From HGM04593 sp045631205 (GTDB lineage Bacteria; Bacteroidota; Bacteroidia; Bacteroidales; Bacteroidaceae), in contig JAZQUI010000023.1 of NCBI GenBank assembly GCA_045631205.1, positions 28,769 through 92,768 on the forward strand: a DNA stretch of 64,000 nucleotides. Reading direction: 5' to 3'. The position numbers were made by a program, and so were the translations under genes. Below are positions 7,261 through 15,776 of the stretch, in pieces. Within the stretch, counting starts at the first letter, position 1. Every line of letters begins with the position of its first letter. The notes under the pieces were generated by a model that worked only from the letters and a program-made list of their open reading frames with translations, was not told where the DNA came from and made no database searches.

Positions 7261-10122
7261 TTAAAGTTTTTGTTTAACCTCAACCTGTACGAAGGTCTCG
7301 ATGATATCGCCAACCTTGATATCGTCCTGGTTCTGGAGGCTGATACCGCACTCGTAGTTGGTGCCCACCTCCTTAACATCGTCCTTGAAGCGTTTGAGCG
7401 CTGCAAGGTTACCGGTGTGTATAACGATACCGTCTCGTATGAGGCGCGCACGGTCGGTGCGTTTAACTTTACCCTCGCGTACCATACATCCTGCAACGGT
7501 ACCAACCTTGCTGATGTGGAATGTTTCGCGTACCTCGATGGTTGCTGTAACCTCTTCTTTAACGATGGGCGCAAGCATACCCTCCATAGCGGCTTTCACC
7601 TCTTCAATAGCATCGTAGATGATAGAGTAGATGCGTATATCCACACCCTCGTTCTCGGCTACCTTGCGGGCTGTTACCGAAGGACGTACCTGGAAACCTA
7701 CGATGATGGCGTCTGATGCTGCTGCAAGGCTTACGTCGCTTTCCGAGATTTGTCCCACAGCTTTGTGGATTACATTTATCTGTATTGTCTCGGTTGAGAG
7801 TTTTATGAGCGAGTCACTCAAAGCCTCGATAGAACCGTCCACGTCACCCTTAACAATGATGTTGAGAGTTTGGAAGTTACCAAGTGCTATGCGGCGGCCC
7901 ACCTCGTCAAGGGTAAGCATCTTCTGTGTGCGGAGGCCCTGCTCACGCTGCAACTGCTCGCGCTTGCCGGTGATTTCGCGTGCTTCACGCTCGCTCTCCA
8001 CCACGTTGAATGTGTCACCGGCAGTGGGGGCACCGTTAAGTCCGAGGATAAGTGCGGGCTCGGCGGGTGCAACGCTCTTAATACGTTGGTTACGCTCGTT
8101 GAAGATAGCCTTTACTTTACCCCACTGTGTACCTGCCACCACAATGTCACCAACTTTAAGTGTACCATTCTGTACAAGTACTGTGGCTACGTATCCGCGA
8201 CCTTTGTCGAGGGTCGATTCAATGATAGAACCTGTTGCCTTGCGGTCGGGGTTGGCTTTGAGGTCGAGCATCTCGGCTTCGAGAAGCACTTTCTCCATAA
8301 GCTCTTCAACACCCATACCTACCTTTGCCGAAATCTCCTGTGACTGGTATTTACCACCCCAGTCCTCGACAAGCATATTGAGCTGTGCAAGCTCCTCTTT
8401 GATGCGGTTGGGGTCGGCGGCGGGCTTGTCGCACTTGTTGATTGCAAATACGATGGGCACACCTGCTGCCATAGCGTGGTTGATAGCCTCTTTTGTCTGG
8501 GGCATCACGTTGTCGTCGGCAGCGATAATAATAATAACAATGTCGGTTACTTTTGCACCGCGGGCACGCATAGCAGTAAACGCTTCGTGACCGGGAGTAT
8601 CGAGGAATGTGATGTGCTTACCGCTCTCCATCTTCACATTATAAGCTCCGATGTGCTGTGTAATACCACCAGCCTCGCCGGCAATTACGTTAGCTTTACG
8701 TATATAGTCGAGCAACGATGTCTTACCGTGGTCAACGTGTCCCATCACGGTGATGATGGGTGCGCGTGACTGGAGATCCTCTTCGTTGTCAACCTCCACT
8801 TCAATGGCGTTGGCTACCTCTGCGCTCACATACTCTGTGGTGAAACCGAACTCCTCGGCTACGAGGTTGATGGTTTCGGCATCGAGACGCTGGTTTATTG
8901 ATACCATCATACCGATACTCATACAGGTTGCAATTACCTGTGTTACCGATATGTTCATCATACTTGCAAGCTCGTTTGCGGTTACAAACTCGGTGAGTTT
9001 TAGTACTTTACTGTCGGCCATTTCGGCATCGAAAGCCTGCTGCTGACGCTCGGCTGCCTGCTCACGTTTGTCCTTGCGGTATTTTGCGGCTTTGTTGTTC
9101 TTGCCGCGTTGTGTGAGGCGGTCGAGGGTCTCGCGTACCTGTTTAGATACATCCTCCTCGTTAACATCGTTCTTGTCGAAACGCTGGTGCTGGCGGTCAC
9201 GGTCGCGACGGCTTCCCTGTGAGGGGTTATTGTTGTTCTTGTTGCGGTTGCCGCTCCACTCCTGGTTGTTATTTTGTTGAGTGTTTTCGCCAACCTCGTT
9301 TATGTTGACACGCTGGTTGTTGATGCGCTGGCGTTTTTTCTTGTTGTCGCCACCTTGTCCACCGGCGTTGTTCTGCTGGCGTTGAGCATCGCGCTGTTGC
9401 TTGCGCTGTTCCTCGCGTTGTTTGTCTTTCTCTTCACGCTCTTTTTTCTTCTCCTCTTTGCTCTTCTTCTTGGGGCGTGTTGATTGGTTTATTGCCGAAA
9501 GGTCAATCTGGCCAATGATGTTGAGTTTGGGAGCGACCTCTTCCACTTGTGTGAGTGAAGCCTGAGGGTTGTTATCCTCCACTTTGGGCTCCTCTGCTTT
9601 TACTTCGGGTTTGGGTTCCTCGGTTTTGATTACTTCGGGCTTCACCTCCTGCTTGGGCTCTTCAATCTTTACTTTGGGCTCTTCTTTCTTTGCCTCTACC
9701 GGCTTTTCAGCCTCTTTCTTTGCAGGCTTGCGGTTGAAAGCTTCAAGGTCAATTTTGCCTGTAACCTTTATTTTTGTTTCAATCACGGGCTTTGTCTCCT
9801 CAATTTTTACCTCCTGCTTGGGCTCCTCGGGCTTCACCTCGGCGATGGGAGCTGCTGCAACTGCGGGAGCTACCTCTTTTTCTACCTCAGCAGGTGTGCT
9901 CTTGGGCTTGTCTTTGCTTTGGCGTTCTTTGGTGAAGTTATCCGATTGGATGCGAGCTTTCTTGTCGGCGCTAAACTCCTCAATAAGCAATTTGTAACCC
10001 TCTTCGGGTACAACGGCGTTGGGGTCTTCTTTTATTTCGAAGCCCTTTTTCTGCAGGAATTCCACAATTGTGGAAAGGCCCAGATTAAGCTCTCCTTGTA
10101 CTTTATTTAGTCTTATCTTCAT
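7261..10122 (-). CDS. infB: Translation initiation factor IF-2
   Basis: IF-2 (953 aa) is the GTPase that places initiator tRNA on the 30S subunit. Residues 1-50 form the IF2_N-type domain. Residues about 60-370 are low complexity, rich in E/K/P then Q/N/R, which is long even for the family. The G domain starts near residue 459 with GHVDHGKT, followed by DTPGHEAF and NKCDKP. C-terminal domains run to the end. It lies 31 nt after nusA in the conserved rimP-nusA-infB order. Confidence 0.97.
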   Translation of the reverse strand: MKIRLNKVQGELNLGLSTIVEFLQKKGFEIKEDPNAVVPEEGYKLLIEEFSADKKARIQSDNFTKERQSKDKPKSTPAEVEKEVAPAVAAAPIAEVKPEEPKQEVKIEETKPVIETKIKVTGKIDLEAFNRKPAKKEAEKPVEAKKEEPKVKIEEPKQEVKPEVIKTEEPKPEVKAEEPKVEDNNPQASLTQVEEVAPKLNIIGQIDLSAINQSTRPKKKSKEEKKKEREEKDKQREEQRKQQRDAQRQQNNAGGQGGDNKKKRQRINNQRVNINEVGENTQQNNNQEWSGNRNKNNNNPSQGSRRDRDRQHQRFDKNDVNEEDVSKQVRETLDRLTQRGKNNKAAKYRKDKREQAAERQQQAFDAEMADSKVLKLTEFVTANELASMMNISVTQVIATCMSIGMMVSINQRLDAETINLVAEEFGFTTEYVSAEVANAIEVEVDNEEDLQSRAPIITVMGHVDHGKTSLLDYIRKANVIAGEAGGITQHIGAYNVKMESGKHITFLDTPGHEAFTAMRARGAKVTDIVIIIIAADDNVMPQTKEAINHAMAAGVPIVFAINKCDKPAADPNRIKEELAQLNMLVEDWGGKYQSQEISAKVGMGVEELMEKVLLEAEMLDLKANPDRKATGSIIESTLDKGRGYVATVLVQNGTLKVGDIVVAGTQWGKVKAIFNERNQRIKSVAPAEPALILGLNGAPTAGDTFNVVESEREAREITGKREQLQREQGLRTQKMLTLDEVGRRIALGNFQTLNIIVKGDVDGSIEALSDSLIKLSTETIQINVIHKAVGQISESDVSLAAASDAIIVGFQVRPSVTARKVAENEGVDIRIYSIIYDAIEEVKAAMEGMLAPIVKEEVTATIEVRETFHISKVGTVAGCMVREGKVKRTDRARLIRDGIVIHTGNLAALKRFKDDVKEVGTNYECGISLQNQDDIKVGDIIETFVQVEVKQKL

Positions 10123-10153
10123 TCGTTGTCTTTTGTTAGGTTACTGAAACTGT

Positions 10154-11416
10154 TTATTCTTCGTCCTCTTCGAACTCGGCTTGGAGTACCGATATGAGGT
10201 GGTCCACAGTGTCTTCTTCGAGGTCGGCTTTCTCAATAAGTACCTCGCGGGGGGTATTCAGAACGGCTTTGGCAGTGTCGAGGCCAATTTTCTTTATGGC
10301 TGCAATTACCCACTCGTCAACCTCGTCGGCAAACTCCTCGATGTAGATATCATCCTCCTGCTGCTCGTCGATTTCGCGATATACGTTTATGGTGTATTCG
10401 GTGAGCATACTTGCGAGTTTGATGTTAAGACCGTCTTTACCGATAGCGAGTGAAACCTCTTCCTGTTTCAGGTTAACATCGGCAATGCGTTTCTCTTCGT
10501 CGAGAGTGATGCTTGTAATCTTGGCGGGGCTCAATGCACGTTTGATGAAGAGCTCAATGTTCGATGTGTAAGGTATAACGTCGATATTCTCGTTGCGAAG
10601 CTCGCGTACAATACCGTGGATACGTGAACCCTTCACACCCACGCAAGCACCTACGGGGTCGATGCGCTCGTCGTAAGTCTCAACTGCGATTTTTGCGCGT
10701 TTTCCGGGGATACGTGCAATCTTCTTGATGGTGATGAGACCGTCGTTGATTTCGGGTACCTCAAGCTCAAAAAGACGCTGGAGGAACATGGGCGATGTGC
10801 GGCTGAGAATGATTTTGGGGTTGTTGTTCTGGTTGTCAACACGTGCAACAACTGCGCGCACATGTTCTCCCTTGCGGTAGAAATCCGAAGGAATCTGCTC
10901 TGTTTTGGGGAGGAGAAGTTCGTTGTTTTCGTCATCTACAAGCAAGAGCTCTTTTTTCCAAATCTGGTAAACCTCGCCGCTTACGATTTGTCCGATACGC
11001 TCGCTGTACTTGTTGTAAAGGCTGTCCTTCTCCAACTCAAGAATTTTAGAAGCAAGTGTCTGGCGCAAGTTAAGGATGGCACGACGGCCGAACTCTGCGA
11101 AGTTTACAATTTCGCTCACGTCCTCGCCAATCTCGAACGAATCGTCAATCTGCTGTGCCTCGGTGAGTGAAATTTCAAGGTTGCTGTCTTTAACGTCGGC
11201 ATCGGCAACTACTGTACGGCGGCGCTGTATCTCAAAGTCGCCACGGTCGGGGTTAACGATTACAGAATAGTTCTCGTCGGTGCCGAACATGTTTATCAAC
11301 ACTTTGCGGAAGCTCTCCTCGAGCACGCTGATCATTGTAGTACGGTCGATGTTTTTCGACTCTTTGAATTCTTGAAAGGTATCAAGAAGGCTGATTGTTT
11401 CTTCTTTCTTTGCCAT
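10154..11416 (-). CDS. nusA: Transcription termination/antitermination factor NusA
   Basis: NusA (420 aa) binds RNA polymerase and modulates pausing and termination. Visible are the N-terminal domain, an S1 segment (GQIVSGEVYQIWKKELLLVD), and KH domains with VGACVGVKGSRIHGIVREL and SLAIGKDGLNIKLAS. The C-terminus is acidic (DTVDHLISVLQAEFEEDEE). It begins one nucleotide after the rimP stop. It may control its own operon through the leader terminator at 11935-11960. Confidence 0.96.
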   Translation of the reverse strand: MAKKEETISLLDTFQEFKESKNIDRTTMISVLEESFRKVLINMFGTDENYSVIVNPDRGDFEIQRRRTVVADADVKDSNLEISLTEAQQIDDSFEIGEDVSEIVNFAEFGRRAILNLRQTLASKILELEKDSLYNKYSERIGQIVSGEVYQIWKKELLLVDDENNELLLPKTEQIPSDFYRKGEHVRAVVARVDNQNNNPKIILSRTSPMFLQRLFELEVPEINDGLITIKKIARIPGKRAKIAVETYDERIDPVGACVGVKGSRIHGIVRELRNENIDVIPYTSNIELFIKRALSPAKITSITLDEEKRIADVNLKQEEVSLAIGKDGLNIKLASMLTEYTINVYREIDEQQEDDIYIEEFADEVDEWVIAAIKKIGLDTAKAVLNTPREVLIEKADLEEDTVDHLISVLQAEFEEDEE

Positions 11417-11417
11417 T

Positions 11418-11885
11418 TTATTTAAAATTTATAACATATTTCGTGTATTTTACGCTGTCGTAGGTGAAGTGAAGGTCTTCCTCTACGAGCTGGGGGCGTT
11501 TGCAGCCCTCTTTCTTCTCTTTTTTGGAGATTGTGACTACAAACTCCTGCTCTTCGGCAGCTTTGAGTATGCCTTTGAGCTTTTTGCCATCTTTTGTGAG
11601 AACCTCCACTTCAAGGCCTATGTGGTTCTGGTACTGCTGTATAACCTTGAAAGGTTGTCCAAGGCCGGCCGAGCCAACTTCGAGCTCGTAATTGTCGCCC
11701 TCTTCTCCCAAGCCTGCGCCAATATGGCGGCTTAGTTCAACGCAATCTTCAATCCACACACCTTCGGCGTGGTCTATTTCTACTGTTATTTTGTCATCCT
11801 TGCTGATGATGACATCTACCAAAAAGTACTCCTTGTCGGCGAGCCACTCATTGGTGAGTTCGATTACTTGTTGTTTGTCAATCAT
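11418..11885 (-). CDS. rimP: Ribosome maturation factor RimP
   Basis: RimP (155 aa) assists maturation of the 30S subunit. The two-domain fold is indicated by DVIISKDDKITVEIDHAEGVWIEDCVELSRHIG and YELEVGSAGLGQPFKVIQQYQNHIGLEVEV, which includes the family GSaGL..P motif. It is the first gene of the rimP-nusA-infB operon. The ATG at 11883-11885 lies about 90 nt after the likely transcription start. Confidence 0.93.
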   Translation of the reverse strand: MIDKQQVIELTNEWLADKEYFLVDVIISKDDKITVEIDHAEGVWIEDCVELSRHIGAGLGEEGDNYELEVGSAGLGQPFKVIQQYQNHIGLEVEVLTKDGKKLKGILKAAEEQEFVVTISKKEKKEGCKRPQLVEEDLHFTYDSVKYTKYVINFK

Positions 11886-11934
11886 ATAGTCATTCTCTTT
11901 ATGATGGGAAATGTGATTCTAACAGTGTTTTTAT

Positions 11935-11960
11935 AAAAAAGAGGGGCTTGCGGGCCCCTC
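11935..11960 (-). terminator. Intrinsic terminator inside the rimP leader (putative attenuator)
   Basis: On the minus strand GAGGGGC, a 6-nt loop, GCCCCTC and then TTTTTT form a textbook intrinsic terminator. It is oriented only for minus-strand transcription and lies between the rimP promoter (11979-12010) and the rimP ATG. No minus-strand gene precedes it. It should therefore cut short part of the rimP-nusA-infB transcripts. Confidence 0.8.
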
Positions 11961-11978
11961 ATTAATCATCATTACTCT

Positions 11979-12010
11979 GCAAAAATAGTGTTTTTTTATT
12001 ATGTGTACAA
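11979..12010 (-). promoter_or_regulatory. Promoter of the rimP-nusA-infB operon
   Basis: On the minus strand a -7 element TATTTTTGC lies at 11987-11979, with TTG about 20 nt upstream at 12010-12008. This fits the Bacteroidota housekeeping consensus (TTTG...TAnnTTTG). The predicted start near 11974 gives a leader of about 90 nt that includes the terminator hairpin. Confidence 0.65.
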
Positions 12011-12081
12011 GTTTTTTGTGTTTTTTTATTATGTACAATGCCTCTGAAATTTCTTTGTTGCAAAAAAGCAAAACAGTTGTG

Positions 12082-12108
12082 TTGTTTATGCCTGTTTTTG
12101 TATCTTCG
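12082..12108 (+). promoter_or_regulatory. Promoter of the conserved unknown gene at 12129
   Basis: TTG at 12082-12084 and TATCTTCG at 12101-12108, 19 nt apart start to start, match the Bacteroidota -33/-7 pattern. Transcription should start near 12113, leaving only about 16 nt before the GTG start. Confidence 0.65.
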
Positions 12109-12128
12109 CACGGTAAAACCACCGTATT

Positions 12129-13328
12129 GTGAAACTTCATATATTCAACCCCGAGAACGACCTTGCTCTTGCCGACGGTAATGCCAATTATTGCCCTCCG
12201 CCGGCGGCGCGTGCTATTGCCGGCGACCTTGCAACACTGCCGCTTTGGTATGCTCAAGAGAGTGATTCTGTGTTTTTGCCGGGTATTCTTCATAGTGAGT
12301 TTCACAAGGAGATGAGTGCTCTTTTCCCGCTTGCCAGGCCTTTTGTACAGGGTAGTGCGCAGGCGGTCGATGAGTGTCGCCCGTGGGGGTGGAGTGCGCA
12401 GATACGGAGGAGACTTGTGGCTATGGCTGTGAGGGAAGAAGTTCTGCCCGGCACCTCTTTTGTCGAAAGTGTACGTTCCCTTTCCAATCGTCGCACTGCC
12501 ATTGCTCTTTTGCGCTCTTTGTGCGATGCGGGTATCGATACCCCCGAAATTCCGCAATATTTTACTTCGCCCGACGATGTTGCTGCTTTCATCGAGAGTA
12601 TGCCGCGCTCGGTAATAAAGGCACCGTGGTCGGGTAGTGGCAAGGGTATTGCGTGGGGCATAGGCCGTGTTGAAATTCCAGTGGAGCATTTTTACAAGGG
12701 TGTGATAAGGCGTCAGGGCGGTGTTGTGTGCGAACGTTTTCTTGATAAGGTGGTTGACTTTGCAATGGAGTTTTCCGTGTCGGGCGGTGTGGTGGCTTTT
12801 GCTGGTTATTCGCTTTTCAAATGCGACGGCAGTGCCTATTCGGGCAACGTCCTTGCAGCCGATGATACGCTGGAGAACTTTATAGCATCTTATGTGGGGC
12901 AAGATACCCTTACTGCTGTAAAAGATAGATTGATAGCCGAACTGGAAAACTTGTTGCTTCCCGTTGGTTACTCGGGTTACCTGGGTGTTGACATGCTTGT
13001 CTATCGCAGCGGAGAGGAGTATCGTCTTTATCCCTGTGTGGAACTGAATTTAAGGATGAATATGGGTGCCGTGTCGCGCATATTTTTCGATAGATATGTT
13101 TCTCGCAGCAGTGTAGGGCGCTTTTTTGTCTCAAATTTCAGGAACGAGGGTGAGGCGCTTGCTTTGCACGAAAAGTTCCGCACCGAGCATCCTTTATGCT
13201 TGCACAATGGAGTGGTGCAGAGTGGTTATTTGAACTTGTCGCCTGTTACGCGTGAAAGCCGTTATCTTGCCTATGCTCTGGTTTACGACAACTCTTTTAC
13301 TGTGCAACAGCTCTACTGTGGCGAGTAG
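12129..13328 (+). CDS. Conserved unknown protein, possibly ATP-grasp-like
   Basis: A 399-aa cytoplasmic protein starting at GTG and beginning KLHIFNPENDLALADGNANY. I recognise it as a protein found across Bacteroidales but know no function. The centre and C-terminus look like an ATP-grasp fold: VIKAPWSGSGKGI may be the nucleotide-binding loop, then VCERFLDKVVDFAMEF, YLGVDMLVY and CVELNLRMNMG, the last resembling the metal-binding E-x-N of ATP-grasp ligases. That assignment is inference from motif shape. It has its own promoter, divergent from rimP. Confidence 0.75.
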   Translation: MKLHIFNPENDLALADGNANYCPPPAARAIAGDLATLPLWYAQESDSVFLPGILHSEFHKEMSALFPLARPFVQGSAQAVDECRPWGWSAQIRRRLVAMAVREEVLPGTSFVESVRSLSNRRTAIALLRSLCDAGIDTPEIPQYFTSPDDVAAFIESMPRSVIKAPWSGSGKGIAWGIGRVEIPVEHFYKGVIRRQGGVVCERFLDKVVDFAMEFSVSGGVVAFAGYSLFKCDGSAYSGNVLAADDTLENFIASYVGQDTLTAVKDRLIAELENLLLPVGYSGYLGVDMLVYRSGEEYRLYPCVELNLRMNMGAVSRIFFDRYVSRSSVGRFFVSNFRNEGEALALHEKFRTEHPLCLHNGVVQSGYLNLSPVTRESRYLAYALVYDNSFTVQQLYCGE

Positions 13329-13331
13329 TCC

Positions 13332-13362
13332 TTTGTTCTTTCGTGGTAAAATATTATCTTCG
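13332..13362 (+). promoter_or_regulatory. Promoter of the small membrane protein gene at 13385
   Basis: TTTG at 13332-13335 and TATCTTCG at 13355-13362 form a good -33/-7 pair. Because the predicted start is near 13367, the upstream GTG at 13343 cannot be the translation start, and ATG 13385 is chosen. Confidence 0.6.
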
Positions 13363-13384
13363 TGCCCGTAAAAACAGTTTCTTT

Positions 13385-13780
13385 ATGAGCATAGCAAGAG
13401 GGCGCAAAGCCAATATGAATTTTCTTTACGGCAGTGTATTTTTCTTTTTCGTAATAATAATTACCATAGGTCTTTTCTCCTATTTCTCGTTGTATAAGTA
13501 TTGGAACAAGCCCGGTGATGCCAGGTTCAGTTACGAAATATCCTTTTCTCCCTCGTTTGCAGGCACTGCATACAACGTTTATATGAACGACAGCCTTCTT
13601 TATGTTGGCGCGCCTGTTGCAACCGACACACTCATTCGTGTGAATCGTTTTGCCGAGGACAATGCCTTGCTTGTGGTTAATGCCGCTACCGACGGAGTCT
13701 CTATAATTCAAATTCCCGACCGTGGTAAAATACTCCTGCGCCTCGGTTCGGGCGGTGCAGTAAGTGCCGATATAAAGTGA
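13385..13780 (+). CDS. Small single-span membrane protein of unknown function
   Basis: A 131-aa protein starting at ATG 13385. A basic N-terminus is followed by one hydrophobic helix at about residues 14-32 (FFFFVIIITIGLFSYFSLY), then a roughly 95-residue beta-rich domain presumably outside the cytoplasm. I do not recognise a family. It has its own promoter within the tail of the preceding gene region and its own terminator, so it is a monocistronic unit. Confidence 0.7.
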   Translation: MSIARGRKANMNFLYGSVFFFFVIIITIGLFSYFSLYKYWNKPGDARFSYEISFSPSFAGTAYNVYMNDSLLYVGAPVATDTLIRVNRFAEDNALLVVNAATDGVSIIQIPDRGKILLRLGSGGAVSADIK

Positions 13781-13785
13781 TATAG

Positions 13786-13819
13786 CAGAAGCGGCCCCAC
13801 AGTCGCTTCTGTTTTTTTT
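13786..13819 (+). terminator. Rho-independent terminator after the small membrane protein gene
   Basis: CAGAAGCG (13786-13793) pairs with CGCTTCTG (13804-13811) and is followed by eight T residues. It lies 6 nt after the stop codon at 13780. Confidence 0.92.
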
Positions 13820-13904
13820 GTATGTTTACACCGTCGATAGTCGTGGGCGGTTTCGTTTTTCATTGCCGTTCATTTGCTCCAAATTCCTTTCGTTGGGTAA
13901 AATC

Positions 13905-13949
13905 TGTCAATCTCGCAACCTCGTATCTTTTTACTGCCTTTATCTTCGC
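13905..13949 (+). promoter_or_regulatory. Promoter with shared TGTCAA-N4-GCAACC element (copy A)
   Basis: TGTCAA at 13905, GCAACCT at 13915 and the -7 element TATCTTCGC at 13941 occur with the same spacings (10 and 26 nt, start to start) before the genes at 17752 and 18551. The predicted start near 13953 leaves a leader of about 10 nt before ATG 13964. Confidence 0.8.
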
Positions 13950-13963
13950 GTCAAAAAAGAATT

Positions 13964-15646
13964 ATGAGTAATCAAATGAAACAGATGGCGGTTAGGTTAA
14001 AACCGCTGCTTAATGACGCCGATTCGGGTTGTAAGTGGGAGAGAAGTCTCGACAAGATTTTCTCTCCCGGTAGTTATGCCGTGGAAATAGACCACACAGG
14101 AGCCAATGTGGGTTTGCCTGTAAATTATTGTGGCGAGGAGCATTATATTGTGGGAAACCTGTTGGTTACCGATTGCGGAACCGTGGGGCCCAAGCAACGC
14201 GACAGGGTTACAGGCCAGGTGTTGACAATTACCACTCGTGATGAAAAGACAACAGGAGTGTATGTTCGCACATTTGCCAATGGTGTTTGGCGTGAGTGGA
14301 AACAGCTCCTGGAATCGAAAATGTTTGATAAAATAGACACCGATGAAAAACTGCTTGCAACAGTAAATTCATTGGTTACAGAGTATGAAAAACTTGCCGG
14401 GAATGAAGAGGGTTCCATTAAAAAGAGTATCGACGATGCCGTGGCTGCTGTGAATGAAAATATCGATACAGAGAAAAAACGCTCGCAAACGGCAGAAAAT
14501 GAACTGCTCACCCGCCTGCAAGGTACAAGTGAAAACAGCAATGCAGCTAACGACCCATTCAAGAGATTACCCAAGGTTTCCGATGTTACTGAGTTGATGA
14601 CCGTGCTCGATGCTATGCACGGCAGTTCGGCTAATTCCGCATATAATGGTCGTTTTAGAGTACTTGTTGGCACACAAGATGTTGATATATACAACTATGT
14701 GCTTGGCTACCAGTACGACACCTGGGTACAGGAGATACGTAGCCCTTATGAACTGTGTCAAACATTCACAGATAAAACAATAAACTTACCCAATGGCGAC
14801 TACTATCTTGCCCGCAAGTATAATCAGGAGTTGCGAATGGTAAGTTCTGTCGATTATCGAGGCGGCACAAGAACCTTGCGCCGAATGCACAATGTAGATA
14901 AATGGACAAATTGGGTCGATACCACCAACCCATATATAAATTCACCGTTGTATGGTAAAAACATATTGCTTCTTGGTGGCTCTTTCGCCCACAATATCCG
15001 TGCTGCGGGTACAAGCAACAGTGGATATGGTTTCACACTTCTTGGGCGTGAATACTCGTTGCAGAATTATGTAGCACAGGAACTTGGGTTGAACCGATTT
15101 GACAACTACGCCATATCGGGCAACGGCAATTGCACCAGCAAGTTTACATATAGCACCTTTGCACAATTGGACGCAGCCATAACTTATGCCGATGAACAAG
15201 AGTACACTTACGACGGCATTGTGATATTTGGTGGAGTAAACGACTATATGAATAACTCGCCGTTGGGCACTCTTGCCGACCCTATGGGTGATGATACTTT
15301 CTATGCAAGTTTTAAAAAGATAATTAACCGCGCCCGTACAAAATACCCGACTGCGAAGTTGTATCTTGCAACACCTTTCAAGGGCTTCTCAAAAACCGAA
15401 TTTTACAATCCTGCCTCAACGGTGACCAATGAGGCCGGGCATCGCTATTATGAGTATGTGCAAGCGTTGAAGGAGATTGCGCTTTATGCAAGTATCCCCC
15501 TCTTGGATATATATTCAATTCATCAAGTAGATACAAATAATTATGGCCGTTACACCCGCTCTTCGGCCGATGATGTTTTGCACCCCAACGGCTTGGGTTA
15601 TCAAAATATAGCCCTTCCGTTGATAGAGTTCCTTGCAAGGGGGTAA
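13964..15646 (+). CDS. Fibre-like protein with C-terminal SGNH hydrolase domain (A)
   Basis: A 560-aa protein without signal peptide. Residues 1-120 form a domain ending in VYVRTFANGVWREWKQL, which resembles the knob modules of phage tail fibres and pyocins. Residues 120-190 look like coiled coil (AENELLTRLQ pattern). Residues 190-325 are a second knob-like module (DKWTNWVD). Residues about 325-560 are an SGNH/GDSL hydrolase: LLGGSFAHN (GGS rather than GDS), GGVNDY near 423 and DDVLHPN near 536. SGNH enzymes usually remove acyl groups from sugars. The first domain is closely similar to that of the protein at 18551. Confidence 0.8.
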   Translation: MSNQMKQMAVRLKPLLNDADSGCKWERSLDKIFSPGSYAVEIDHTGANVGLPVNYCGEEHYIVGNLLVTDCGTVGPKQRDRVTGQVLTITTRDEKTTGVYVRTFANGVWREWKQLLESKMFDKIDTDEKLLATVNSLVTEYEKLAGNEEGSIKKSIDDAVAAVNENIDTEKKRSQTAENELLTRLQGTSENSNAANDPFKRLPKVSDVTELMTVLDAMHGSSANSAYNGRFRVLVGTQDVDIYNYVLGYQYDTWVQEIRSPYELCQTFTDKTINLPNGDYYLARKYNQELRMVSSVDYRGGTRTLRRMHNVDKWTNWVDTTNPYINSPLYGKNILLLGGSFAHNIRAAGTSNSGYGFTLLGREYSLQNYVAQELGLNRFDNYAISGNGNCTSKFTYSTFAQLDAAITYADEQEYTYDGIVIFGGVNDYMNNSPLGTLADPMGDDTFYASFKKIINRARTKYPTAKLYLATPFKGFSKTEFYNPASTVTNEAGHRYYEYVQALKEIALYASIPLLDIYSIHQVDTNNYGRYTRSSADDVLHPNGLGYQNIALPLIEFLARG

Positions 15647-15685
15647 TTTCCACCACCACCAATGTAACTTGTTACTTGTGGCAAT

Positions 15686-15726
15686 AAAAAAGAGAGTGCG
15701 TCTTGTTCTTGTAACGGCGCACTCTC
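15686..15726 (-). terminator. Terminator of the WecG/TagA-family gene
   Basis: GAGAGTGCG (15692-15700) pairs with CGCACTCTC (15718-15726). On the minus strand the hairpin is followed by TTTTTT (plus-strand A run at 15686-15691). It follows the minus-strand gene ending at 15777 and also faces the plus-strand gene ending at 15646, where the U tract is missing. Confidence 0.75.
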
Positions 15727-15776
15727 ATATTCTTTAACGGAAAATGATATTTAAAAATCATTTTCGTGTATGCGAG

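Noticed and set aside
7631..8590. Long plus-strand open frame opposite infB
   Set aside because: Composition is Ser/Arg-rich antisense-type with no recognisable motif. infB on the other strand is certain.
11931..12902. Long minus-strand open frame opposite the gene at 12129
   Set aside because: No family motif, and it would run through the rimP promoter and terminator. The plus-strand gene has conserved motifs and a promoter.
14143..14694. Minus-strand frame opposite the fibre-like gene A
   Set aside because: Low-complexity Ser/Val-rich translation without start context. The plus-strand frame shares clear similarity with the gene at 18551.
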